A DNA stretch of 64,000 nt from Sphingomonadales bacterium UBA656 (GTDB taxonomy: Bacteria > Pseudomonadota > Alphaproteobacteria > Sphingomonadales > Sphingomonadaceae), in contig DBOC01000002.1 of NCBI GenBank assembly GCA_002299895.1, forward strand, positions 124,001 to 188,000, written 5' to 3'. This document shows positions 52,104 through 60,292 of this stretch, piece after piece; position 1 is the stretch's first letter; each line of letters begins with the position of its first letter. Made by a program: the position numbers and the translations under genes. The notes under the pieces were generated by a model. The model worked only from the letters and a program-made list of their open reading frames with translations, had not been told where the DNA came from and did no database searches.

Positions 52104-52781
52104 ATGGATATCATACTTCTCGAACGCGTTGAAAAGCTGGGTGGAATTGGTGACGTTGTCACTGTGAAGGACGGCTATGCACGTAACTTCTTGCTACCAA
52201 ACAAAAAAGCGCTCCGTGCAAACGAAGCTAACCGCAAGGTTTTCGAAGCTAACCGCGCGAAAATTGAAAGCGATAACGCAAATCGTCGTGATGAAGCCCA
52301 AAAGGCTTCGGGCAGCGTTGAAGGCAAGCAGATCGTCTTGATCCGCGCAGCTTCGCAAACTGGCCAACTATATGGTTCGGTCTCGGTCAAGGATATCGTT
52401 GACGGCCTAGTCGCCCAGGGCGCAAAGGTTTCCAAGAGCATGATCGTGCTTGAGCGCCCCATAAAGACGCTTGGCGTATTTGGCGTTAAGGTTGTTCTGC
52501 ACCCCGAAGTGACCGTTAATGTTGAGGTCAATGTCGCCCGTTCGGACGATGAAGCCGAGTTGCAGAAGGACGGCATCAACGTTCTCGAGCAGATGTTCGA
52601 AGACGAACAGGCCGAGATCGCTGCGGAAGCCATTGAAGCACAGGTTGAAGCCGAAGTGGCCGCCGACGCAGCCGATGCTGCTGAAGCTGCTGCCAACGCA
52701 AAGCGCCGCGAAGAGCAAGCTGCAGCCAAGGCTGCTGCAGAAGCCGCTGGCCTTTCAGCTGAGGCAAGCGACGAAGCATAA
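52104..52781 (+). CDS. rplI: 50S ribosomal protein L9
   Basis: A 225-residue L9. The N-terminal rRNA-binding domain is canonical (IILLERVEKLGGIGDVVTVKDGYARNFLLP), as are the long connecting helix and C-terminal domain (LYGSVSVKDIVDGL, LERPIKTLGVFGVKVVLHPEV). Unusually it is extended beyond about residue 150 by a 70-residue Ala/Glu-rich helical tail (EAQVEAEVAADAADAAEAAA and onward). Such tails occur in several alphaproteobacterial L9 proteins. AAGGAGCC precedes the start. A strong terminator ends the operon. Confidence 0.96.
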   Translation: MDIILLERVEKLGGIGDVVTVKDGYARNFLLPNKKALRANEANRKVFEANRAKIESDNANRRDEAQKASGSVEGKQIVLIRAASQTGQLYGSVSVKDIVDGLVAQGAKVSKSMIVLERPIKTLGVFGVKVVLHPEVTVNVEVNVARSDDEAELQKDGINVLEQMFEDEQAEIAAEAIEAQVEAEVAADAADAAEAAANAKRREEQAAAKAAAEAAGLSAEASDEA

Positions 52782-52801
52782 AGCTCTCGATTGCTGCATA
52801 C

Positions 52802-52838
52802 AAAAAGCCGCCTTGTTGCAAAACAGGGCGGCTTTTTT
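52802..52838 (+). terminator. Rho-independent terminator after rplI
   Basis: AAAAAGCCGCC (52802-52812) pairs with GGGCGGCTTTTTT (from 52826) across a loop that is itself partly paired (TGTT/AACA), followed by a T-run. It ends the rpsF-rpsR-rplI operon. Confidence 0.92.
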
Positions 52839-52940
52839 GTGCTCCTAAGGCACGTCATTCTGAAACAAGTTTACGATAACGATAAGAAAAATAACGCGTG
52901 GGTTGTGGCGTCCGTGGATCAATCATCCTAAACCCACCAT

Positions 52941-53447
52941 ATGACCGCGCCTATCATCATCACCGCCGACATGGGCAAGACCGACCAAGCATGGGCCAAT
53001 GGTCTTCGCCGGGCGCATTTCCCCGCAGAGCGCAACCGCGTCGATGCGCATATCACATTGTTCCACCATTTGCCGCCAAGCCATTTGCCAGAGATAAAAT
53101 CGCGATTGGCGGCGTTGGTTCAGAACTATCCGGCGCCAGCGGCTGATCTCAGCGATGTGATGTTGCTCGGTAAAGCAGTGGCGTTCCGCGTGGACAGTCC
53201 GGAATTGCTTAGTCTGCGCGACGAACTGGCCGATGCGTTTCGTGGGCTATTGATTCCGCAGGATCAAGCCACGCCCAAATTGCACATAACCATCCAGAAT
53301 AAGGTCGAACCGCCCGTTGCCAAGGCGCTCCATGCGCATCTTTTGGGGTCGTTTCGACCCCGTGCGCTCGCCATTTCCGGCCTATCCGCGCATTATTATC
53401 GCGATGGGCCATGGGAGCTTATCGGAAGATGGTCATTTCGCGGCTGA
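52941..53447 (+). CDS. 2'-5' RNA ligase family protein (2H phosphoesterase)
   Basis: A 168-residue protein with the two signature histidine motifs of the 2H phosphoesterase superfamily: DAHITLFHHLP (HxT) near residue 37 and KLHITIQNKV (HxT) near residue 112. Members ligate or cleave 2'-5' or cyclic phosphodiester bonds in RNA; E. coli ThpR is the best-known example, though true substrates are mostly unknown. It begins with no clear Shine-Dalgarno and lies alone between the ribosomal operon and tRNA-Met. Confidence 0.85.
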   Translation: MTAPIIITADMGKTDQAWANGLRRAHFPAERNRVDAHITLFHHLPPSHLPEIKSRLAALVQNYPAPAADLSDVMLLGKAVAFRVDSPELLSLRDELADAFRGLLIPQDQATPKLHITIQNKVEPPVAKALHAHLLGSFRPRALAISGLSAHYYRDGPWELIGRWSFRG

Positions 53448-53492
53448 CAATGCTTGACCCGTTATCACCCCACGCTTATAGCGCCGCGTGGT

Positions 53493-53510
53493 TTCCCGCA
53501 AATGCAGGGA
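53493..53510. repeat. REP-like palindrome, copy 2
   Basis: TTCCCGC-AAAT-GCAGGGA, nearly the same as the element at 44617-44632 with one change in the stem. It lies just before tRNA-Met. Confidence 0.5.
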
Positions 53511-53523
53511 TTCACGCTTGGAT

Positions 53524-53600
53524 GGCGAAGTAGCTCAGCTGGTTAGAGCGGTGGAATCATAATCCATAGGTCGGGGGTTCAAGTCCCTCCTTCGCTACCA
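53524..53600 (+). tRNA. tRNA-Met (anticodon CAT)
   Basis: Acceptor GGCGAAG pairs with CTTCGCT (first pair G-T). D-arm AGCTCAGCTGGTTAGAGC, anticodon arm GTGGA-ATCATAA-TCCAT with anticodon CAT, T-arm CGGGGGTTCAAGTCCCTCC, discriminator A and encoded CCA. The mismatch-free 5' acceptor end argues against the initiator. It resembles alphaproteobacterial elongator Met, though an Ile2 (CAT with lysidine) identity cannot be ruled out by eye. Confidence 0.93.
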
Positions 53601-53736
53601 TCTCTCATGTGCGCCTTGGGGTTCAAGTCCTGACAGCACGCGATTTGTTCATTTTCATCGAAGCAGTGCGCCGACTTCAGGCAAAGTCGCGCTTTGAGCG
53701 GTTGCCGCATATTGCTGCTTGGGCTACACTAAACAT

Positions 53737-54438
53737 ATGAAAGATTGCACCCAATGCATTGTACGTAACCGTGCAATTTGCGCCGGGCTCGAAACAGACG
53801 AGCTTGAGCTTCTGGGTCGGCTGGGCCGAAAGCAAAAGGTTTCCAAGGGCCAAACTATATTTTGGGAGGGTGATGACGTTGTTATCGTCGCCAATGTCAT
53901 CAAAGGCGTCCTCAAGGTTTCGATGAGCTTGTCCGATGGCCGGGAGCAGATTGTCGGGATTGTTTTTTCGTCGGATTTTATTGGCCGGCCCTTTGGCCAG
54001 CACAGCCCGTATAGCGTGACCGCTCTGACCGATGCCGAATTGTGCATATTTTCGCGGTCGACCTTTGACAGTTTTGCACAGCAGCATCCCGAGCTGGAGC
54101 ATAAGTTGTTGCGCCGGACGTTGGATGAGCTTGATCGCGCGCATGCATGGATGCTGTTGCTTGGCAAGAAAACCGCGACGGAGCGGATTGCAACTTTGTT
54201 GCTCGAAATGTCTGTTCGTCTTGGCGAAACGGGCTGCTCAGTTGACGAAGGTGTATTGGACGCATTTGAATTGCCGCTTGATCGTCAACAAATCGGTGAC
54301 GTATTGGGCCTGACGATCGAAACCGTAAGTCGCCAGTTTTCTAAATTGAAAGCCGATGGCGTTATCCATCTACCAGACCGCCGGACGGTTTGCATACGCA
54401 ACCGCGCGCGGCTTCAGGATCTTTCGGCTGTTGCGTGA
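53737..54438 (+). CDS. FNR/FnrL-type Crp family oxygen-responsive regulator
   Basis: A 233-residue Crp-family activator. The N-terminus has Cys4, Cys7 and Cys15 (CTQCIVRNRAIC) and a fourth Cys103 in AELCIFSR, the ligand pattern of a [4Fe-4S] oxygen sensor. The cyclic-nucleotide-like beta roll follows. The helix-turn-helix DRQQIGDVLGLTIETVSRQF has E-x-x-S-R, the residues that read TTGAT half-sites in FNR. It therefore probably activates microaerobic genes. Start ATG 53737 is preferred over the TTG at 53719. It is convergent with the zinc-finger gene. Confidence 0.92.
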   Translation: MKDCTQCIVRNRAICAGLETDELELLGRLGRKQKVSKGQTIFWEGDDVVIVANVIKGVLKVSMSLSDGREQIVGIVFSSDFIGRPFGQHSPYSVTALTDAELCIFSRSTFDSFAQQHPELEHKLLRRTLDELDRAHAWMLLLGKKTATERIATLLLEMSVRLGETGCSVDEGVLDAFELPLDRQQIGDVLGLTIETVSRQFSKLKADGVIHLPDRRTVCIRNRARLQDLSAVA

Positions 54439-54441
54439 ACG

Positions 54442-54457
54442 ACAGGTAAAAACCTGT
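54442..54457. terminator. Hairpin between convergent genes
   Basis: ACAGGT-AAAA-ACCTGT is a perfect six-base stem four bases after the FNR-type gene stop and ten before the end of the zinc-finger gene. There is no strong T-tract, so it is at most a weak bidirectional terminator. Confidence 0.35.
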
Positions 54458-54467
54458 TCGCGGTCGC

Positions 54468-54662
54468 TTAGCTTGAAATAGCGTCCGCCGGGCCGCCGAT
54501 GAGAACAAAATGCCGGTCGCAATAGCCGCAGTCGACATAGCCTTTTTCATCAATTTGTAGCCAAACTCGCGGGTGGCCCAATGCGGCAGGAATATCTCCA
54601 CTGCCGTCGCAAGCGACACGCGGTTCGCGGACTCGGATTGTCTCGGGGGCATTGTTGTTCAT
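54468..54662 (-). CDS. Zinc-finger domain (zf-CHCC) protein
   Basis: A 64-residue protein of the family related to the mitochondrial complex I accessory subunit NDUFS6. Cys in RVACDGSG, His in ALGHPRVWLQID and the pair in YVDCGYCDRHFVL form the Cys-His-Cys-Cys zinc site. Bacterial versions are small and of unclear function, possibly linked to respiratory complex I. Its start is 138 bp from the divergent ABC ATPase start. Confidence 0.87.
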   Translation of the reverse strand: MNNNAPETIRVREPRVACDGSGDIPAALGHPRVWLQIDEKGYVDCGYCDRHFVLIGGPADAISS

Positions 54663-54800
54663 GAGCGCCGCTTAGCAAAGGCACAACGTGGCTGCAACGG
54701 CTGAGAAATAGTGAACTGCTGATAATCGCGCCGTTATGAATTACCAGCGGATGGGTTCCATGTGATTGCACTGACCCCAAGGCTTCGCTATCGCTCAGTT

Positions 54801-55718
54801 ATGTCTGAACAAGCAATATCGATCCAAAACCTTTCGAAAAAATATGCGGGGGGGAAACAAGCGCTAAGCGATGTCAGTTTTGACGTTGCGCAAGGGTCGA
54901 TTTTTGGCCTGCTCGGCCCAAATGGTGCGGGTAAATCGACTTTGATTAACATCTTGGCCGGGCTGGTCATGAAGACATCGGGCAGCGCGTCCATTTGGGG
55001 TTTCGACATTGATGCCCACCCGCGCAATGCAAAGGCGTCTATCGGTATTGTACCGCAAGAGATTATGTTCGACCCCTTCTTTACACCAAAAGAAGCGCTG
55101 GAGTTGCAGGCGGGCCTATATGGCGTGCCCAAGTCGAAACGGCGGACGATGGAATTGTTGAAAGCCGTCCGTTTAGAGGACAAAGCCGATGCCTATGCGC
55201 GGACCTTGTCAGGCGGCATGAAGCGCCGTTTATTGGTGGCCAAAGCCATGGTGCACACGCCGCCGGTCATCGTGCTCGATGAACCTACAGCTGGTGTCGA
55301 CATCGAACTGCGTCAGCAGTTATGGGATTATGTGCAGGAATTGAACCGCCAAGGCGTGACGGTTGTGCTCACCACCCATTATCTCGAAGAAGCTGAGCAG
55401 TTGTGCGACCGGATTGCTATTATCAACCATGGGCAGTTGATCGCCAACAAGCCGACGCGCGAACTGGTCGGCATGGCGCGTGAAAAGGCAGTAGTCTTAA
55501 CGCTGGATCGCGATGTAGTCAGCGCGCCAACGCATGAGGCCTTTGAAAAGGCGGAGATGGTTGGCGACCGTATGGTAGAGATTACCTACAACAAAGACCG
55601 CATGAACGCAGGCGAAGTGCTTTCTATCATCCAAGGCTTAGGGTTGGGCATCGTTGATGTAACTACGAAGGAGGCCGATCTTGAAGACGTCTTCCTTCGC
55701 TTGACAAGCGCTGCTTGA
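54801..55718 (+). CDS. ABC transporter ATP-binding protein (ABC-2 type)
   Basis: A 305-residue ATPase: Walker A GLLGPNGAGKSTLIN, Q-loop region VPQEIMF, signature LSGGMKRRLLVAKAMV, Walker B VIVLDEPTAGVD and H-loop LTTHYLEEAE. The C-terminal ~80 residues are the extension seen in ABC-2/drug exporter ATPases. The start at 54801 is typical (SEQAISIQNLSKKY); a GTG at 54762 extends the frame. No permease gene is adjacent; instead its stop overlaps the nadB start (TGATG). The partner permease is presumably elsewhere. Confidence 0.88.
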   Translation: MSEQAISIQNLSKKYAGGKQALSDVSFDVAQGSIFGLLGPNGAGKSTLINILAGLVMKTSGSASIWGFDIDAHPRNAKASIGIVPQEIMFDPFFTPKEALELQAGLYGVPKSKRRTMELLKAVRLEDKADAYARTLSGGMKRRLLVAKAMVHTPPVIVLDEPTAGVDIELRQQLWDYVQELNRQGVTVVLTTHYLEEAEQLCDRIAIINHGQLIANKPTRELVGMAREKAVVLTLDRDVVSAPTHEAFEKAEMVGDRMVEITYNKDRMNAGEVLSIIQGLGLGIVDVTTKEADLEDVFLRLTSAA

Positions 55719-57292
55719 TGGAAGCGGATGTTCTAATAATTGGGTCCGGCGCGGCCGGGTTGACGGCGGCGCTGCAATTGGCGGCGACGCGTAAAGTGGT
55801 GGTGCTAGCCAAGGGTTCCATCTCCGACGGCGCAACAGCATGGGCGCAGGGCGGGATTGCAGCGGTGCTTGAACCCGGTGACAATTTTGCGAGCCATATC
55901 GAAGATACGATGATCGCCGGTGCGGGATTGAATAACCGCGCCACCGTTGAATTTGTCGTAGAAAATGCGCCGATCGCGATTGAACGGCTGGCAAAGCTTG
56001 GCGTGCCGTTCAATCTGGAGGGTAATGACTGGCATCTGACGCGCGAAGGGGGGCATAGCCACCGGCGTATCGTTCATGTTGACGACGCTACTGGCTGGGC
56101 TGTGCAGCAAGCGTTGGAGGCAGCGGCGCGCGCAAATCCCAACATTACTTTGGTTCCAGACATGGTCGCGGTAGATCTGATCCTTGGTCGGCATCAGGAA
56201 CGATTTTCAACATCAGGGCGCATACACGGCGTTTACGCACTCAACCGCAAAACGGGCCAAGTCGAGACATTCACTGCGCGCGCGACCATTCTCGCGAGCG
56301 GCGGCGCTGGTCGGACTTATCTGTATTCCACGGCTCCACGAGGTGCGACTGGCGACGGCATTGCTATGGCCTGGCGCGCAGGGTGCCGTGTGTCGAATAT
56401 GGAGTTCATGCAATTTCACCCCACGTGCCTCTACAATCTTGAGGTCAAAAATTTCTTGATAACAGAGGCGGTGCGCGGCGAAGGCGGTATCCTGAAAAAC
56501 CCGAAAACCGGGCATCGTTATATGCCCGATTATGACGATCGTGCCGAGCTTGCGCCGCGTGACATTGTCGCCCGCGCAAATGATGCTGAAATCAAGCGCG
56601 ATGGTTTGGACTATGTGCATCTTGATATCAGCCACAAATCACCTGAATTTGTGCAAACGCATTTCCCGAACATTTATGAAAAGCTTTTGGGCCTTGGCAT
56701 CGACATCACGCGCGAACCAATTCCGGTGGTGCCGGCGCAGCATTATACCTGCGGCGGTGTGATTGTGGACTTGGACGGCCGAACCGACGCTCCGGGTCTA
56801 TATGCTGCAGGCGAAGTGACGCAAAGCGGCTTGCATGGTGCAAATCGTCTGGCATCCAATTCCTTGCTTGAATGCTTCGTTTTTGGCGACGCTTGCGCGC
56901 GCCATATCGAGGCTAATTGGGACCGTCTGCCCCCTCCGCCGCCAATTCGCCCGTGGGACGAAAGCCGGGTGACTGACAGCGACGAAGAGGTCGTGATTGC
57001 GCAATGCTGGCGCGAAATCCGGCAGTTCATGTGGAACTTTGTGGGCATCGTCCGTACAACGAAAAGACTAGAACGCGCGCAGCATCGCATCGATCTGCTG
57101 CGTAGTGAGGTCGAGGATTATTACAGCCATTTCCGCGTTACCCCTGACCTGATTGAACTGCGTAACTTGGTCGAGGTTGCTGCCTTGATCATCCGGTCGG
57201 CGCTGTCACGGCATGAGAGCAGGGGGCTGCACTTTACGCTCGATTATCCCGACATGGCAGACGAAGCGCGCGATACGATTTTGATGCCATAG
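55718..57292 (+). CDS. nadB: L-aspartate oxidase
   Basis: A 524-residue FAD enzyme oxidising aspartate to iminoaspartate for quinolinate synthesis. The FAD motif is ADVLIIGSGAAGLTAALQLA. SDGATAWAQGGIAAVLEPGDN, REGGHSHRRIVHVDDATGW and HGANRLASNSLLECFVFGDA are diagnostic. A C-terminal helical domain with ESRGLHFTLDYPD follows. The start ATG overlaps the ABC ATPase stop; a TTG one codon upstream is the alternative. Together with nadA and nadC it completes de novo NAD synthesis in this window. Confidence 0.96.
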   Translation: MEADVLIIGSGAAGLTAALQLAATRKVVVLAKGSISDGATAWAQGGIAAVLEPGDNFASHIEDTMIAGAGLNNRATVEFVVENAPIAIERLAKLGVPFNLEGNDWHLTREGGHSHRRIVHVDDATGWAVQQALEAAARANPNITLVPDMVAVDLILGRHQERFSTSGRIHGVYALNRKTGQVETFTARATILASGGAGRTYLYSTAPRGATGDGIAMAWRAGCRVSNMEFMQFHPTCLYNLEVKNFLITEAVRGEGGILKNPKTGHRYMPDYDDRAELAPRDIVARANDAEIKRDGLDYVHLDISHKSPEFVQTHFPNIYEKLLGLGIDITREPIPVVPAQHYTCGGVIVDLDGRTDAPGLYAAGEVTQSGLHGANRLASNSLLECFVFGDACARHIEANWDRLPPPPPIRPWDESRVTDSDEEVVIAQCWREIRQFMWNFVGIVRTTKRLERAQHRIDLLRSEVEDYYSHFRVTPDLIELRNLVEVAALIIRSALSRHESRGLHFTLDYPDMADEARDTILMP

Positions 57293-57357
57293 CACAAAAC
57301 ACTTTCCTAAAGATGGTAACTTCAGGCAGGGTCGCATCTGGTTTTTGGGAGGCAATT

Positions 57358-58596
57358 ATGGACGTTCGAAATCAAGTCGTGGCGGTTCACATGCGCAAAG
57401 TTTTGCATCTGCCTGTCCTGGCACTGCTTGCAGTGATGGCGATGCCCGCCGCCGCAACGCCTGAGGAGACAGCACGCGAAGTTCTGGCCAAATCGCCTAT
57501 CATCGACGGCCATAATGACACACCGCACCAGATTGCTGAGTTGTTTGACCGCGACTTTTCAAAGTTCGACCTGGCTGCTTTGCCGGCCGACGTCCTCGCT
57601 AAAACCCACACTGATATAAAAACCGCGCGCGCCGGATATTTGGGGGGACAATATTGGTCGGTTTATGTTGATGCCGCTTTGCCCAAGCATGAGGCCGTAA
57701 CCCGCACTATTCAGCAGATTGATGTCGTCCGCCAGATGATGGCGCGATATCCGGAAACATTCACATATGCGGCCACGGCAGCAGAGGTCGAAGCGGCGAT
57801 AAAAAAGGGCAAAATTGCGTCACTTATTGGCATGGAAGGCGGACACTCCGTCGGCGGTTCGCTGGAAATCCTGCGGCAGACTTATGCGCTTGGCGCGCGG
57901 TACATGACCCTGACGCACAGCCTGACCACCGATTGGGCGGACAGCGCAACCGACGCGCCAAAACATGACGGATTGTCGGCGTTTGGCTTTGAAGTACTCG
58001 CCGAAATGAACCAATTGGGAATGATTGCCGATATCAGCCACGTATCAGAGGCGACGATGCACGACGTGCTGGATAAGAGTAAGGCGCCGGTTTTGTTCAC
58101 GCACAGCAACGCCCGCGCGATCACGCCCCATCCACGCAACGTGCCCGATTCAGTGCTGCAGCGCTTGCCGCAAAATGGGGGTGTCGTGATGGTAACTTTC
58201 GTGCCTGGTTTCACCTCGGCGGAACGGCGGCAATGGGAATATCAACGCTCCGCCGTCGCCGGGCGCGCGAAGACTGAATTTTCAGGCAATCCTGCAGGCG
58301 AAAAGGCCGCTGTTGACGCGTGGATTGTTGCCAACCCACAACCAAAGGCAACACTAGCGCAGGTGGCCGACCATATCGACCATATCAGCAAGGTTGCAGG
58401 CATCGACCATATCGGCATCGGCGGTGATTTTGGAGGCGTGGACGAATTGCCGGTCGGTTTGGAAAATGTCTCCACCTATCCGGCCTTGTTCGCCGAACTC
58501 GTCCGCCGTGGCTATTCGAAGGCGGACCTCGCCAAAATCGCGCAAGGCAATGTGCTGCGCGTCATGCACGCTGTAGAGAAAGCCGCGCGGAAGTAA
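57358..58596 (+). CDS. Renal-dipeptidase family (M19) membrane dipeptidase
   Basis: A 412-residue zinc dipeptidase. An exported N-terminus (MRKVLHLPVLALLAVMAMPAAATP) precedes the metal-binding PIIDGHNDTPHQIAE. IGMEGGHSVGGSLEILRQTYALGARYMTLTH, ISHVSEATMHDVL, FTHSNARAITPHPRNVPD and GIGGDFGGVDELP hold the remaining zinc ligands. It hydrolyses dipeptides, including D-amino-acid-containing ones. The start 57358 has GGAGG six bases upstream. A large stem-loop lies past its end. Confidence 0.92.
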   Translation: MDVRNQVVAVHMRKVLHLPVLALLAVMAMPAAATPEETAREVLAKSPIIDGHNDTPHQIAELFDRDFSKFDLAALPADVLAKTHTDIKTARAGYLGGQYWSVYVDAALPKHEAVTRTIQQIDVVRQMMARYPETFTYAATAAEVEAAIKKGKIASLIGMEGGHSVGGSLEILRQTYALGARYMTLTHSLTTDWADSATDAPKHDGLSAFGFEVLAEMNQLGMIADISHVSEATMHDVLDKSKAPVLFTHSNARAITPHPRNVPDSVLQRLPQNGGVVMVTFVPGFTSAERRQWEYQRSAVAGRAKTEFSGNPAGEKAAVDAWIVANPQPKATLAQVADHIDHISKVAGIDHIGIGGDFGGVDELPVGLENVSTYPALFAELVRRGYSKADLAKIAQGNVLRVMHAVEKAARK

Positions 58597-58604
58597 TGTT
58601 CGGC

Positions 58605-58669
58605 GTCGGCGCGCTAGTCGGTGCTGATTAAGTCCATAGCTTAACGAGCACCAGCCGGACGCGACCGAC
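58605..58669. other. Large stem-loop between convergent genes
   Basis: An outer stem GTCGGCGCG/CGCG(A)CCGAC and an inner stem GGTGCT..TTAAG/CTTAA..AGCACC are nested between the dipeptidase and degP stops. There is no T-tract, so it may serve as a bidirectional transcript end protecting both mRNAs. Confidence 0.5.
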
Positions 58670-58677
58670 AACCGTCT

Positions 58678-60174
58678 TTAATCTTCCAAACGTACCGTAA
58701 CATATTGTGTCGCTGCACCCCGCCGTTTGACGCCAAGCAGGATCGCGCCGCGACCCGCCGTTTGTGCATCCTTAATGGCAGCAGCAAGAGCGGATGCTGT
58801 ACTTAAATTCCGGTAATTCGCTGACACTATGACATCACCCCGCCGCAAGCCGACCTGCGCAGCTGTGCCAGCGCCTGGAACATCGATGACAACGCCTTTT
58901 ATATCGGCGGTCATACCAAGCGCTCGTGCGATTTCGGCATCCAACGGAATGACGCTGAGGCCAAGCGCATCACGAATTACCTTGGAATCGGGCGTATCGG
59001 TTTGCTTGTCGAAGTCTTTATTTTCTTCCGGGTTGAAATTGCGCTGGGCCAGCTTCTCTTCTGGTGGACGCGCGCCAACCGTAGCGGTCAGCGTCATGGG
59101 CTTACCTTCGCGCAAAATGTCGAGCGGGATGCGCGTGCCAGGTTTGATGTTCGCCACGATATAGGACAAGGTCACATCAGGTGTCACTTCGCGGTTATCG
59201 ACGCGGAGAACAATGTCACCCTCTTTCAGGCCAGCTTTGTCTGCTGCCTCACCGGCAACAATACGCGCAACAAATTCGCCGCGGTTCTTTTCAAGACCAA
59301 GCGCGTCGGCAAGGTCTTCGCTCACTGGCTGGATGCTGATGCCCAAATAGCCACGCTCGGGCCGAACGCCCTTTTTCAGGGACTCAACAACCGGAATGGC
59401 TTCTTCGGCCGGAATAGCAAAGCCAACGCCAATATTTGCGCCCACCGGCGAAATCAGGCGGTTGTTGATACCGACCACCTCGCCCCTTAGGTTGAACAAT
59501 GGGCCGCCCGAATTGCCAGGGTTAATGGCGGTATCGGTTTGAATGAAGCGGTCATAAGCGCCGCCGGCGCCGATGTTACGCTGCAGAGCCGAGATGATCC
59601 CTGCAGTTACTGTGTTGCCAAGGCCGAGTGGATTGCCAATGGCGATTACCCAATCACCCACGCGGCTTTTCTGCGATTCTACCATTTTTACAAAAGGGAG
59701 ACCTGAGGCACGAATTTTGAGCAAGGCGATATCTGATGATGGGTCGCGGCCAACGATTTCTGCCTGATATTCCTTGCCGTCGAAAAGCGTTACAGTCACG
59801 CGGTCTACAGCATCGCCAGTTGGTCCACCGGCCACGACATGATTATTGGTCACGATGTAACCATCGGCTGAGATCAGAAATCCTGATCCGCCACTGGCTT
59901 GTTCCTGCGTCACTGGGCGGCGTTCGCCCGTCATCGGGTTGAGGCTGGTGGCTACCTGCACCTTTTGACGGGTGGCGATGTTAACTACCGCTGGCTGTAA
60001 TTGTGCGGCAAGGTCCGCAAAGCTAGACGGCGCGCCTCCGGGAGCAAGGTTGACTTGTTCCGAAACCGACAGTCCGGTTTGCGCGGTGACGGGGTTGCCG
60101 TTGACTAAAGCAACTGTGCCGCCAGCCATCAATAGAGCGGTGGTAACTGCATAAGCGTAACGCACGGATTTCAT
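58678..60174 (-). CDS. degP: Do-family periplasmic serine protease (DegP/DegQ/MucD type)
   Basis: A 498-residue quality-control protease. After an N-terminal membrane/signal segment (YAYAVTTALLMAGGTVALV), the trypsin domain has His in VTNNHVV, Asp in PSSDIALLKI and Ser in NPGNSGGPLFN, followed by two PDZ domains (GYLGISIQPVSEDLA and ALGLSVIPLDAEIARALGM). It digests misfolded envelope proteins. hflC begins on the same strand 118 bp upstream, an arrangement (hflK-hflC-degP) common in sphingomonads. The promoter region also carries ATTGGGCAAAT-type sequence near 60190, of no known meaning. Confidence 0.95.
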   Translation of the reverse strand: MKSVRYAYAVTTALLMAGGTVALVNGNPVTAQTGLSVSEQVNLAPGGAPSSFADLAAQLQPAVVNIATRQKVQVATSLNPMTGERRPVTQEQASGGSGFLISADGYIVTNNHVVAGGPTGDAVDRVTVTLFDGKEYQAEIVGRDPSSDIALLKIRASGLPFVKMVESQKSRVGDWVIAIGNPLGLGNTVTAGIISALQRNIGAGGAYDRFIQTDTAINPGNSGGPLFNLRGEVVGINNRLISPVGANIGVGFAIPAEEAIPVVESLKKGVRPERGYLGISIQPVSEDLADALGLEKNRGEFVARIVAGEAADKAGLKEGDIVLRVDNREVTPDVTLSYIVANIKPGTRIPLDILREGKPMTLTATVGARPPEEKLAQRNFNPEENKDFDKQTDTPDSKVIRDALGLSVIPLDAEIARALGMTADIKGVVIDVPGAGTAAQVGLRRGDVIVSANYRNLSTASALAAAIKDAQTAGRGAILLGVKRRGAATQYVTVRLED

Positions 60175-60292
60175 TCCTCTCGTCTAACCAATTGGGCAAA
60201 TAGCCCTGAAAATCTGTTCATCGTTGGCGCCGTAAAGCTGAACGCCGATTGAATGGATGTCATCTAACTAGCCAACATCCTAAGTATGTTGA

